Shown here: positions 41,020 to 48,869 of the stretch, piece by piece | Layout: the number at the start of each line of letters is the position of its first letter | Position numbering within the stretch: position 1 is the stretch's first letter | Program-made: the position numbers and the translations under genes | NCBI RefSeq assembly: GCF_000238255.3 | Contig: NZ_CP011040.1 | Coordinates: 248,001 to 312,000, forward strand | DNA from: Pseudoalteromonas spongiae UST010723-006 | GTDB taxonomy: Bacteria > Pseudomonadota > Gammaproteobacteria > Enterobacterales > Alteromonadaceae | DNA length: 64,000 nt | Reading direction: 5' to 3' | The notes under the pieces: generated by a model | Seen by the model: only the letters and a program-made list of their open reading frames with translations | What the model was told of the DNA's origin: nothing | Database searches by the model: none

Positions 41020-41049
41020 ATTTGTTTTAAATGTAAATTTAAAACAAAT
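41020..41049. promoter_or_regulatory. Perfect 13-bp inverted repeat upstream of the HdfR-like gene
   Basis: ATTTGTTTTAAAT and ATTTAAAACAAAT separated by GTAA. It ends 64 bases before the ATG at 41114, a place where LysR-type proteins usually bind for autoregulation. A role as operator is inferred. Apart from this repeat and the MITE-like element, the 551 bases between 40563 and 41113 show nothing else convincing. Confidence 0.45.
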
Positions 41050-41113
41050 GGCTGCGGGTTTTATCCCTCTAAGAGATTAAGTGTTATTGCGAATTGGTTT
41101 AATAGGTGAAAGT

Positions 41114-41941
41114 ATGGATATTAAGGTTTTTAAGACGTTTATTGCGGTTGCGGAAAATAGACATTTTGGCAAAGCATCTGAGCAGTTATACATTACCCAA
41201 GCTGCAGTGAGTGCACGCATAAAACAACTTGAAGAGTTTTATGCCACGCCGTTATTTATTCGCGATAAAAATAACCTGAGCTTAACGCCTGCGGGTAATG
41301 CGTTACTGCCTTATGCTCATCTGGTGATTGAGCAAATTGCGCAATCAAAAGCCATGGTGGGCTTAGCCAGTGAGCAAAAAACGGTATTTAATATCGCAGC
41401 AACACCCAATGTATGGGATGCATATTTGTGCTCTCATATGAATGAAATGAACACGGTATTTGACTCGGTTGTGGTCGGTACGGAAATTTCAGTGCGAGAG
41501 GCAATCCAACGTAAACTTGATGATAAAAGTTTGCAACTTGCTTTTTTAACTGACCCCATTAAAGACAGTGATTTTATTAATACCCATGTTGGTGATTTTG
41601 ATATTTCGCTGGTTGGTAGTTGTGCTGAATTCAGTGAAACATGCGACAATTATATTTATGTTGATTGGGGCATTACGTTTGCCAAAGAGCATGCTGCTCA
41701 GCATAAAGTGCAACCGAGTCATCGCACCTCAGCAGCAACCATAGCGTTAGATTTGATGTTGGCCAATGGTGGTTTTGCGTATTTACCGAGTGATCTTGTC
41801 AAAACCTATATAGTAGAAGGGCGTTTATTCAATATAGACAGCACCATGCAGTTAAAGCGACCAGTTTATTTGACCTATAAAAAATCAGCGCCACATTCGG
41901 CGCTGACAGATGAACTTTGTAATTTACTCGCAAATAGCTAA
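41114..41941 (+). CDS. hdfR: LysR-family regulator, HdfR-like
   Basis: 275 residues from the ATG at 41114. The N-terminal winged helix reads MDIKVFKTFIAVAENRHFGKASEQLYITQAAVSARIKQLE, closely following HdfR (HFGRAAEALYLTQSAVS pattern). The effector-binding part (about 90-275) is divergent. HdfR represses flhDC in E. coli. The divergent maoP-like gene gives the same neighbourhood as in enterobacteria, interrupted here by the MITE-like element and a secreted-protein gene. A second HdfR-like gene lies at 46460. Targets here are unknown. Confidence 0.75.
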   Translation: MDIKVFKTFIAVAENRHFGKASEQLYITQAAVSARIKQLEEFYATPLFIRDKNNLSLTPAGNALLPYAHLVIEQIAQSKAMVGLASEQKTVFNIAATPNVWDAYLCSHMNEMNTVFDSVVVGTEISVREAIQRKLDDKSLQLAFLTDPIKDSDFINTHVGDFDISLVGSCAEFSETCDNYIYVDWGITFAKEHAAQHKVQPSHRTSAATIALDLMLANGGFAYLPSDLVKTYIVEGRLFNIDSTMQLKRPVYLTYKKSAPHSALTDELCNLLANS

Positions 41942-41950
41942 GCGTATTAG

Positions 41951-42898
41951 CTATAGGAATTTCCAACGGCGAAACATCACTAATGCAACAACACCTATGC
42001 CTGTTAACACACCGCAAAACCAATAAAAGGCATGAGGGTTATCAACGCCAGGCATGCCGCCCACATTAATACCGAATAACCCGGTTAAAAAACCAAGTGG
42101 TAAGAAAATGCCTGCGATGATCGACAGTATGTAGGTATTGCGGTTCATCACTTCGCTGTTAATTTGCGAAATGCGGTTGTTAATTACGTCGATTTGCGCA
42201 ATGTAGAAATCGATGGTGTCGACAATGCGAGACAAGGTATCAAGCTCGGTCGCAAGCTCTACATGATAGTCATTAAATGCCGCCACATTGTTTTTACTCA
42301 ATGCCGATAGCGCATACAGTTGCGGCTTTAAAAAGCGATTTAAACGCAGCAATTTACGATGTTTAACACTTATCTCAGCAATGGCATCTGAGCTAAACGC
42401 ATCGTTATCTTGGGCGTTAATAAATTGCTCAATAGGCTCAATTACAGATTCAATTTTAGCATTTAGCTGACTTAATAACTCAATTACCAATGATTCAAGG
42501 GTGTCGGGTCCTTTATTCTTCTTCAACTGAGATGCCATCGCTTCAATTGCACGTAAGCGCTGAATGCTACACGTAACAACACGCTCAGGCGTGTAAAGCA
42601 AACGCACAGTTAACATATCGTCTGGCTCTTTTCCGGTATTTAGGTTTACACCTCTTAAAATAAGGAAAAAGCTGTTCTTATCAATTTGCTGAAAACGCGG
42701 TCTTGTATCGGTGGCAAGCAGTGATTCAATAATTGATTCATCAAAACCAAGGGATTCTAACCAATGTTCAAATTCAGCCGATGAGCGATCGCAGTGCACC
42801 CAATAATTTTGCTCTGCTAGTTGCTGTTCTGACGTGACTTCACTAGGTCTGTCGTTGTGATTGAGTTGCCAACCTTCAATTATAAAATCATGCTTCAT
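41951..42898 (-). CDS. zntB: ZntB/CorA-family zinc transporter
   Basis: 315 residues. A long cytoplasmic domain (1-250) is followed by two C-terminal helices (about 255-275 and 288-308) flanking the GIN pore motif of the ZntB/CorA family (GLFGINVGGMPGV). The GGMPG extension after GIN is typical of ZntB rather than magnesium CorA. It is reported as a zinc uptake or efflux channel. It starts 14 bases after the MscS-like gene with TAGGAC as ribosome site, so the two form an operon. It is convergent with the HdfR-like gene. Confidence 0.85.
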   Translation of the reverse strand: MKHDFIIEGWQLNHNDRPSEVTSEQQLAEQNYWVHCDRSSAEFEHWLESLGFDESIIESLLATDTRPRFQQIDKNSFFLILRGVNLNTGKEPDDMLTVRLLYTPERVVTCSIQRLRAIEAMASQLKKNKGPDTLESLVIELLSQLNAKIESVIEPIEQFINAQDNDAFSSDAIAEISVKHRKLLRLNRFLKPQLYALSALSKNNVAAFNDYHVELATELDTLSRIVDTIDFYIAQIDVINNRISQINSEVMNRNTYILSIIAGIFLPLGFLTGLFGINVGGMPGVDNPHAFYWFCGVLTGIGVVALVMFRRWKFL

Positions 42899-42912
42899 GG
42901 TTATGTCCTAAG

Positions 42913-43803
42913 TTAGCTGTCAGCTTTGTTAGTCGGTTCTGACTTATTAACAATATTAAGTGTGCCATCAAGGTGAATATCACGTTGCGGGAATGCAATT
43001 GTAATACCTGATGTTTTAAACGCTTCATCTAACTCAAATCGAATATTGCTGGCAACTAATCGTAAGCCACCTTCAACTTGCGAGTTAATCCAAAAATACA
43101 CTTCAAACAGCAGCGAGTTATCGCCAAAGTCTTGGAAAAAAACTAATGGTGCCCGGCCATCTTCGTTTAGTGTTTCTGGTTGCGCGTTGGCAACTTCTAA
43201 CATAATGCGTTTGACACTTTTACAATCGGTACCGTAGGCAACACCTACAGCTACTGTACCGCGCACTAATTTGTCGCGTAGGGTCCAGTTAGTCACTGTG
43301 TTTTCTAATAACTTGCTGTTGGGGATCAGCATGTGAACGCCATCAACACGGCGAATACGTGTTGAGCGGGTGTTAATTTCTTCAACTACCCCCTTTACGC
43401 CTTCGACCTCTAAAAAATCACCAATGCGGATTGGCTTTTCGCCCATTAAAATCCAACCACTAATAAAGTTATTGATAATGTTTTGTGCACCAAAACCAAA
43501 ACCAATCGCGATTGCACCAGAAAGAAACGCAAATGCAGTGATCGGCACATTGATCATTGAAAGGGTTGTCATAAAAATAATTGCGAGCGCCACCACATAC
43601 AAAATGCGCTGTACTAAGTGCACTATGTTAGGGTCTTTATTTTTCTTAGCTAGGCGTTTACCAATCATTTTTATAATGACATGGGAAAGCCAAACACTGG
43701 CGATTAACCAAAGCGGAACGGCGAGCACTTCAATCAGCGTGACAACACGCTCATTAAATTTAAATAGTGGAAAATTGAGCCAATATTTAACTTGTTCTAA
43801 CAT
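42913..43803 (-). CDS. MscS-family mechanosensitive channel
   Basis: 296 residues from the ATG at 43803 (AAGGAC upstream). Three transmembrane helices: about 25-48, 70-92 and the pore helix near 95-120 (FLSGAIAIGFGFGAQNIINNFISGW, the Gly/Ala-rich TM3). The conserved MscS beta domain follows with IRIGDFLEVEGVKGVVEEINTRSTRIRRVDGVHMLIPNS. It opens under membrane tension and protects against osmotic downshift. It precedes the zntB-like gene in an apparent operon and may belong to the same unit as the RimK operon, although 131 bases separate them. Confidence 0.88.
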   Translation of the reverse strand: MLEQVKYWLNFPLFKFNERVVTLIEVLAVPLWLIASVWLSHVIIKMIGKRLAKKNKDPNIVHLVQRILYVVALAIIFMTTLSMINVPITAFAFLSGAIAIGFGFGAQNIINNFISGWILMGEKPIRIGDFLEVEGVKGVVEEINTRSTRIRRVDGVHMLIPNSKLLENTVTNWTLRDKLVRGTVAVGVAYGTDCKSVKRIMLEVANAQPETLNEDGRAPLVFFQDFGDNSLLFEVYFWINSQVEGGLRLVASNIRFELDEAFKTSGITIAFPQRDIHLDGTLNIVNKSEPTNKADS

Positions 43804-43934
43804 TAATAAGTCCTTGTTAGGGGGAATTTTTGCTATTTTACAGCAATCAGTACGCACAGGAAAATTTACAATCCGCGTTGGCTGCAGCTAGCACGCAGCG
43901 CCACAGGCGCACACGTCTAGCTGTATTATTACCA

Positions 43935-44366
43935 TTAACTTTGCGAGGCGACAAAGCCGTTTGCAGGATCAATGAAAAAGTGATCGCCCATCGCTTGTCG
44001 ACCTAATAACATTAAATAGGTCATATCTGAGCGATCAGTCAATGTTATTTCAATATTCCACTTATGCTCGCCAAGTATCGCAGGCGTTTTAATTACATAG
44101 CGTTGTTCGGTCATGCCATTCGATGACTTTACTTTGCGAATATCATGCAAAATAGCGGTACAGCGTACGGTTTTGTCTACGTTATGAATTTCAGGGTGAA
44201 TATCAAACGATACCGCTGGCTTTTTATCCAATTTAGTTCGCTGAATATTATCAACATGCAACGATGACGTTTGTGCGCCTGTGTCTACGCGCACTGTCAT
44301 TTGCGTAATGCCTAAATCGGGTAGATCAATGTTTTCTACGTGGCCGATAATTATTCTGTTATTCAT
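43935..44366 (-). CDS. RimB-type ATP-dependent zinc protease / retropepsin-like protein
   Basis: 143 residues of the PF05618 family. The DTGA motif (VRVDTGAQTSSLHV) near residue 28 marks the retropepsin-like aspartic site, and MLLGRQAMGDHF near residue 120 is the second conserved segment. In Pseudomonas the rimA-rimB-rimK operon encodes such a protease that acts on the glutamate-modified ribosomal protein S6. Here it overlaps by 4 bases the desuccinylase-like gene and is third in the rimK operon. The role in trimming the poly-glutamate tail is inferred from that system. Confidence 0.8.
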   Translation of the reverse strand: MNNRIIIGHVENIDLPDLGITQMTVRVDTGAQTSSLHVDNIQRTKLDKKPAVSFDIHPEIHNVDKTVRCTAILHDIRKVKSSNGMTEQRYVIKTPAILGEHKWNIEITLTDRSDMTYLMLLGRQAMGDHFFIDPANGFVASQS

Positions 44367-45397
44367 AACAATCCTTCACTGTTCACAATATGGTTCACAA
44401 GTTCTTCTTCAACACTGCCAATATGTTCAGCAATTTCTTCATCATCTTCTTTAAAGTAAGCAATGTGGTACATGGCTTCGCCTTCTTGTACCAAAGGTAT
44501 ATTTTGTTTACCTATAATGACGCCACTTTTGTTTGCCAGTACTTCCGTTAAAATCTCGCCGTACGGGCTTCCGATTTCCGCAAGTACTTGGCCTTTTTTA
44601 ACTTGGTCGCCCAAGTTAAATAAATGGGTGACAATGCCACTGCTGGTTGCGCGTACCCAACCGCTGTTATTGGCGACAAATTGGTTAACCGTTTTTTTCC
44701 GTGCTCTGCCTTTTGGTGTCATTTTCAAATGGCGCAGTACATTAACGATGCCCTTGATGCCGGCGCGAATTGAAAACTCATCAAATCGCAGTGCTTCGCC
44801 TGCTTCGTATAACAATACTTTAGTACCGTTATCAACCGCAGCATCACGCAATGAACCATCGATTATTTCCGAATTTAAAATTACTGGTGCACCAAATGCA
44901 TTAGCAAGCGCTAAGGTTTCTTCATCCGCTAGTTGCGCCCTAATTTGTGGCAAGTTTGAGCGGTGAATAGCACCTGTATGCAAATCAATACCGTAATCAC
45001 AGTGGCTAACAATTTCTTTTAAGAAAATATTAGCGACACGTGCTGCTAATGAGCCTTTCGCTGACCCAGGAAAGCTGCGGTTAAGATCGCGTCTATCAGG
45101 CATGTAGCGGCTTTGGTTGATCACCCCGTATACATTCACCATAGGCACGGCAATTAAGGTGCCTGCTGAAATTTTAAAGCCTTTTAAATTGATAAGGCGT
45201 CGGATGATTTCAATGCCGTTCAGTTCATCACCATGCACCGCGGCGCTGATAAAAATTGTTGGGCCCGCTTTCTTACCGCGAATAATATGTACCGGCAAGT
45301 GCACATCAGCATCGGTGTACAATTTGGCTACTGGCAAATCAATTTTTTTTGTTTCGCCAGGCATAATTGTGTGTTCGCCAATAATCAATTCGTTCAT
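44363..45397 (-). CDS. Succinylglutamate desuccinylase/aspartoacylase family protein
   Basis: 344 residues. M14-type zinc carboxypeptidase fold: SAAVHGDELNGIEIIRRL (zinc His and Glu, near residue 52) and YGIDLHTGAIHRSNLPQIR (second zinc His, near residue 135). A C-terminal barrel-like domain carries GWVRATSSGIVTHLFNLGDQVKKGQVLAEI. It probably hydrolyses an N-acyl or glutamyl amide bond. Its place between rimK and the RimB-type protease suggests removal or remodelling of the glutamate chain, which is inferred. It begins 20 bases after rimK. Confidence 0.8.
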   Translation of the reverse strand: MNELIIGEHTIMPGETKKIDLPVAKLYTDADVHLPVHIIRGKKAGPTIFISAAVHGDELNGIEIIRRLINLKGFKISAGTLIAVPMVNVYGVINQSRYMPDRRDLNRSFPGSAKGSLAARVANIFLKEIVSHCDYGIDLHTGAIHRSNLPQIRAQLADEETLALANAFGAPVILNSEIIDGSLRDAAVDNGTKVLLYEAGEALRFDEFSIRAGIKGIVNVLRHLKMTPKGRARKKTVNQFVANNSGWVRATSSGIVTHLFNLGDQVKKGQVLAEIGSPYGEILTEVLANKSGVIIGKQNIPLVQEGEAMYHIAYFKEDDEEIAEHIGSVEEELVNHIVNSEGLL

Positions 45398-45417
45398 AAC
45401 TGTTCCAATAACGTTAA

Positions 45418-46323
45418 TTAACCTTGTCCTTTGGTTTTTGTTGAACCAGACTTAGCTGTCTTTTCAATAAACTCAATGAGCTTACCTGCCACGTCTAATC
45501 CCGTTGCGTTTTCAATGCCTTCAAGGCCTGGAGATGAATTTACTTCCATAACCATAGGGCCATTGTGTGAGCGCAGTAAATCTACACCGCAGAAGTTAAG
45601 CCCCATTACTTTGGCAGCGTTAACCGCAGTTGCACGCTCTTCTTTGGTTAATTTTACAAGTTCAGCACTGCCACCACGGTGTAAGTTTGAACGGAATTCA
45701 CCTTCAGCACCTTGGCGTTTCATCGCTGCAACAACACGGCCACCAACAACTAAGCAGCGAATATCAGCACCGCCAGCTTCTTTTATATACTCTTGCACGA
45801 GAATGTTAGCTTTTAAGCCCATAAACGCTTCAATAATGCTTTCTGCTGCTTTTGCTGTATCAGCGAGTACTACACCAATACCTTGGGTACCTTCTAAAAG
45901 TTTGATTACTAAAGGCGCACCACCCACATTTTTAATTAAGTCTTTAATGTTGTCTGGCTTGCTTGCAAATCCTGTGCGTGGCAGACCAATGCCTTTACGC
46001 GATAGCAACTGTAATGAACGTAATTTGTCGCGAGAGCGGCTAATGGCTACCGATTCATTGACGTTAAATGTACCCATCATTTCAAATTGACGCGCAACCG
46101 CAGTGCCATAAAAAGTAACTGATGCGCCAATACGCGGAATAATCGCATCGTATTTTGGTAGCTCTTGACCATGGTAACGCACCGCAGGGCGACTACTGGT
46201 GATATCCATGTAGCAATGTAATGTGTCAATAACATCAACCTCATGGCCACGTGCGATACACGCTTCTTTTAAGCGGCGGGTTGAATATAGGTTTTCATTT
46301 CGAGATAAAATAGCAATTTTCAT
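45418..46323 (-). CDS. rimK: RimK, ribosomal protein S6 glutamate ligase
   Basis: 301 residues, the usual RimK length, ATP-grasp fold. Typical segments are [43 protein letters not shown] (ATP-binding lysine loop), [16 protein letters not shown] and [17 protein letters not shown] (metal-binding). It adds glutamate residues to the C-terminus of ribosomal protein S6 and, in other bacteria, makes free poly-glutamate. RimK is regulated by c-di-GMP in Pseudomonas, interesting beside the several c-di-GMP proteins here. AAGGAT precedes the ATG. The divergent HdfR-like gene at 46460 may control the operon. Confidence 0.9.
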   Translation of the reverse strand: MKIAILSRNENLYSTRRLKEACIARGHEVDVIDTLHCYMDITSSRPAVRYHGQELPKYDAIIPRIGASVTFYGTAVARQFEMMGTFNVNESVAISRSRDKLRSLQLLSRKGIGLPRTGFASKPDNIKDLIKNVGGAPLVIKLLEGTQGIGVVLADTAKAAESIIEAFMGLKANILVQEYIKEAGGADIRCLVVGGRVVAAMKRQGAEGEFRSNLHRGGSAELVKLTKEERATAVNAAKVMGLNFCGVDLLRSHNGPMVMEVNSSPGLEGIENATGLDVAGKLIEFIEKTAKSGSTKTKGQG

Positions 46324-46459
46324 AATTTGGCATCCTTATTTTGGCGTTTATTTGTCCAATCAAATTTATGGTAGGAAAATTAGTTGAAAATATCTAAAAA
46401 GAAAAACAAAATAAAAATCACAAGTTGATAAAATAATTTTATTGAAAAGGTGTTTTTGA

Positions 46460-47302
46460 ATGAAAATTGAGCTTTTAACGACGTTTTTGGAAGTGAGCCA
46501 AACCTTACATGTGCGAGTCGCAGCCGATAACTTATACCTAACGCAAGCCGCTGTTAGTAGCCGAATTAAACAGTTGGAAGAAGAGCTCGGTGTACAGTTA
46601 TTTGATCGCACACAAAAACGTTTAAAGCTTACCGCCGAAGGCTATCGCCTTGTTAAACATGCCAATGAAATGCTAATTATGTGGCAAAAGCTGAAACAAG
46701 ACGTCGGAGTTGCTCAGCCTAACGCTTATCAATTGTTTGTTGGTTCAATGATGTCAATTTGGGATATTGTACTGCAGGATTGGCTGCAAAAAATTCACCG
46801 AAATCTAGATGACGTTCATTTATATACCCATACATATTCGCCATTAGAGCTCAGAAAACAAGTGATTAGCCGTTTAGTGGATATCGCGTTTTTATTCGAA
46901 CCACCATTTACCGAAGACATAGTGAACGAGAAGGTCGCAACTGTACCTTTGCAACTAGTGTCGACTGATCGTGACATGACATTACACAATATTGAGAATA
47001 TGGTTATGGTTGATTATGGTGAGTCGGTAAACAGTCAAATTTTACGTGATTACAGCGAGTTAAATGCTATTCGCCATCATATGAGTCAACCGCGCATCGC
47101 GCTAAACTTTATTTTAGAGGCATCGGGTTGTGCCTACTTACCAAAACAAATGTGCTTTGAGCATATTCGCAAAGGTAAATTACATGCGGTTGAGGGAGCA
47201 CCTGAATATAGCCGCGATATCTATGCTATTTACCTTGCAAAAAGTCATAAGAAGCAGTTGGTGCAAGATGCGCTTATGTTATTCCCATACGTGCGCAACT
47301 AA
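46460..47302 (+). CDS. LysR-family regulator, HdfR-like (second copy)
   Basis: 280 residues. The DNA-binding domain MKIELLTTFLEVSQTLHVRVAADNLYLTQAAVSSRIKQLEEELG is very close to HdfR and to the protein at 41114. The effector part keeps the HdfR pattern with SMMSIWDIVLQDWLQ, and AYLPKQMCFEHIRKGKL late in the domain. It lies divergent from rimK with a 136-base AT-rich gap. LysR regulators commonly control the divergent gene, so the rimK operon is the likely target. The ATG follows AAAGGTG. Confidence 0.8.
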   Translation: MKIELLTTFLEVSQTLHVRVAADNLYLTQAAVSSRIKQLEEELGVQLFDRTQKRLKLTAEGYRLVKHANEMLIMWQKLKQDVGVAQPNAYQLFVGSMMSIWDIVLQDWLQKIHRNLDDVHLYTHTYSPLELRKQVISRLVDIAFLFEPPFTEDIVNEKVATVPLQLVSTDRDMTLHNIENMVMVDYGESVNSQILRDYSELNAIRHHMSQPRIALNFILEASGCAYLPKQMCFEHIRKGKLHAVEGAPEYSRDIYAIYLAKSHKKQLVQDALMLFPYVRN

Positions 47303-47314
47303 TTTGTAAGCTGG

Positions 47315-47359
47315 AATTTTCAATAAATTTTATTTATCAAAAATTTGATATTGAAAATT
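47315..47359. terminator. AT-rich inverted repeat after the second HdfR-like gene
   Basis: AATTTTCAAT (47315-47324) pairs with ATTGAAAATT (47350-47359), with an additional ATCAAA/TTTGAT stem inside, followed by TATTTTTATT. It may terminate the LysR gene; the low GC of the stem keeps confidence modest. The rest of the gap to 47494 is AT rich without other signals. Confidence 0.4.
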
Positions 47360-47494
47360 TATTTTTATTGCTGCCTATAAGTTAACCGTTTTAAAGTCAA
47401 AATTCTGAAGATTTTTTTCATCTTATTTTTTCGTAGGCAATGTTTTGTTTTTATTTAATAATGAGCAAAAACAAAAATAGTTTTTAGCGTCTTT

Positions 47495-48376
47495 ATGAAT
47501 AATCCGAAAATCCGTCAAGTGGGTATTTTTACCGAGTCAGAAGAAATAACCCATTGGTTAGAGTGCACGCTCAAGCTCACAACGCTGTCGTTTGATAGTG
47601 TATGCATTCTCAATAAATCGAGTGATATTGTTAAAAATAGCCCGTCGCTTATTATTGTTACCGAGCGTAAATTCAGAGCGCTGTACAATTATTTGAATAA
47701 AGTAAACACGTTACTGCCTGTGCTGGTAGTAACGCGCGACTTTAATGGTTTTAGCGTGCCAAACGCCAATCATTTAACTATCGATTTGTTGCCATTACCT
47801 GCAGCTACTATTGGTTTGCTTGAACATAGTATTAAAGCCGTTTTTCAAGACTTTAAGCTCAATCAAGAGCTAACAAAGCTTGCCCATTATGATGCACTAA
47901 CGGGCGCTGCAAACCGGTTATTGTTTCAAGACCGTTGCAAGCAAGCGCTTAAAATGGCAAAGCGCAATAAGCGAGCGGTTAGTTTATTGTATTTTGATCT
48001 CGATGATTTTAAACCGATTAATGATACTTACGGCCACGATATAGGCGATGAGCTATTAAAGCGATTTGTTAAAATTGTGTCGTCGGTTAGCCGAGAAACT
48101 GATACGTTAGCGCGACTTGGCGGCGACGAATTTGCCTTGTTGCTGCCAGATACTCCTGAATCTGAGCTGACGCAGTATTGCCAAAAATTAGTGCAGTGTT
48201 TAGCGCAGCCGCAGCAACTAAATGAACAGTTAATTGAAATTAAATGTTCAATAGGTGCTGTTTCGACCTCAAAAGAAGAACATGTAACCTTAATCCCGCA
48301 AAAGCTTATCAAGAAAGCAGACCAAGCAGTTTATCTGGCAAAAGAAGTTGAAGGCACTAGCTTCGTGATAGCTTAA
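47495..48376 (+). CDS. Diguanylate cyclase (GGDEF) with degenerate receiver-like N-terminus
   Basis: 293 residues. The N-terminal 120 residues have the alternating hydrophobic pattern of a receiver, but no conserved acidic pocket or phosphoacceptor Asp that I can see. The GGDEF domain (about 128-293) has DALTGAANRLLFQDR, YFDLDDFKPINDTYGHDIGDELL and the active site LARLGGDEFALLLPD. An RxxD inhibitory site (RETD) lies five residues before. It should synthesise c-di-GMP from two GTP, with feedback inhibition. It stands alone, and its signal input is unknown. Confidence 0.85.
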   Translation: MNNPKIRQVGIFTESEEITHWLECTLKLTTLSFDSVCILNKSSDIVKNSPSLIIVTERKFRALYNYLNKVNTLLPVLVVTRDFNGFSVPNANHLTIDLLPLPAATIGLLEHSIKAVFQDFKLNQELTKLAHYDALTGAANRLLFQDRCKQALKMAKRNKRAVSLLYFDLDDFKPINDTYGHDIGDELLKRFVKIVSSVSRETDTLARLGGDEFALLLPDTPESELTQYCQKLVQCLAQPQQLNEQLIEIKCSIGAVSTSKEEHVTLIPQKLIKKADQAVYLAKEVEGTSFVIA

Positions 48377-48705
48377 TTGAATTAAATAGGTTGGATAATG
48401 GTGTTGTTTGTAGGGATCTGTTTATCGTTGCCGTTCAATTTATTCTGATCAAGCGTACGTTTATTGCTGTGTTCGACCCGTGTTACCCGACATGGATGTT
48501 AGGAAAAATAACGTTGCAGAAGCACAAAATCTGTATCATTCATTTATTTCGCATAACCCACCTTAATTGTTCTGTTTTGTCTAAAAACTACATTAGCTAC
48601 CGTATAAATAGAATCAGAGGGTTTGTTAGTTATGGTTTACATCTCGGTAGTTAATCTCAATCTTTGATTGTGAAATTTGTAGAGGTTTGTTAACGTGTTG
48701 GCGTT
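48377..48705. other. Non-coding stretch upstream of the trpS leader
   Basis: I see no credible gene in these 329 bases. The one open frame (from TTG at 48391) lacks a ribosome site and recognisable features. A promoter for the trpS leader transcript must lie here, but no strong -35/-10 pair stands out. Confidence 0.4.
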
Positions 48706-48768
48706 ATGAAAAATACATTACATATTTCTACTATCACATCATTTACATCTTGGTGGCGCTCACAATAG
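48706..48768 (+). CDS. Tryptophan-rich leader peptide of trpS (attenuator)
   Basis: A 20-residue reading frame starting ATG AAA AAT and ending CAA TAG, with two adjacent TGG codons (residues 16 and 17, 48751-48756) followed by Arg. The arrangement WWR near the end is the same as in trp operon leader peptides of gammaproteobacteria. The ribosome site is weak (AGAGG 20 bases upstream). The codons overlap a small stem CGCTC/GAGCG (48757-48772), and two further hairpins follow before trpS. Stalling at the Trp codons when charged tRNA-Trp is scarce should change the folding downstream. Confidence 0.7.
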   Translation: MKNTLHISTITSFTSWWRSQ

Positions 48769-48790
48769 AGCGGCGCAGGATTTTCACATT

Positions 48791-48831
48791 CTTAAGCTGC
48801 TGGTAGGTAGCTTAAGCAACGTGTCTTTTTT
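48791..48831 (+). terminator. Attenuator terminator hairpin in the trpS leader
   Basis: CTTAAGCT (48791-48798) and AGCTTAAG (48809-48816) form a perfect 8-bp stem. CAC/GTG pairing beyond a small internal loop brings it close to the T run at 48826-48831. It is positioned 22 bases after the leader peptide stop, as expected of a transcription attenuator. Confidence 0.6.
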
Positions 48832-48866
48832 GTATCTCCAGTGGCTATTTTTTATCTTGGAGATAC
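48832..48866 (+). promoter_or_regulatory. Hairpin masking the trpS ribosome-binding site
   Basis: GTATCTCC (48832-48839) pairs perfectly with GGAGATAC (48859-48866). The right arm contains the GGAG ribosome site 7 bases before the trpS ATG at 48870, so folding would block translation initiation. With the terminator directly upstream, expression may be controlled at two levels. Confidence 0.55.
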
Positions 48867-48869
48867 ACA

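Noticed and set aside
46366..46611. Minus-strand frame overlapping the start of the second HdfR-like gene
   Set aside because: It is antisense to a clear LysR helix-turn-helix and covers the divergent promoter region.
48391..48654. An 87-residue frame between the GGDEF gene and trpS
   Set aside because: It begins with TTG, has no ribosome site and its composition is not protein-like; the region is better explained as trpS upstream DNA.
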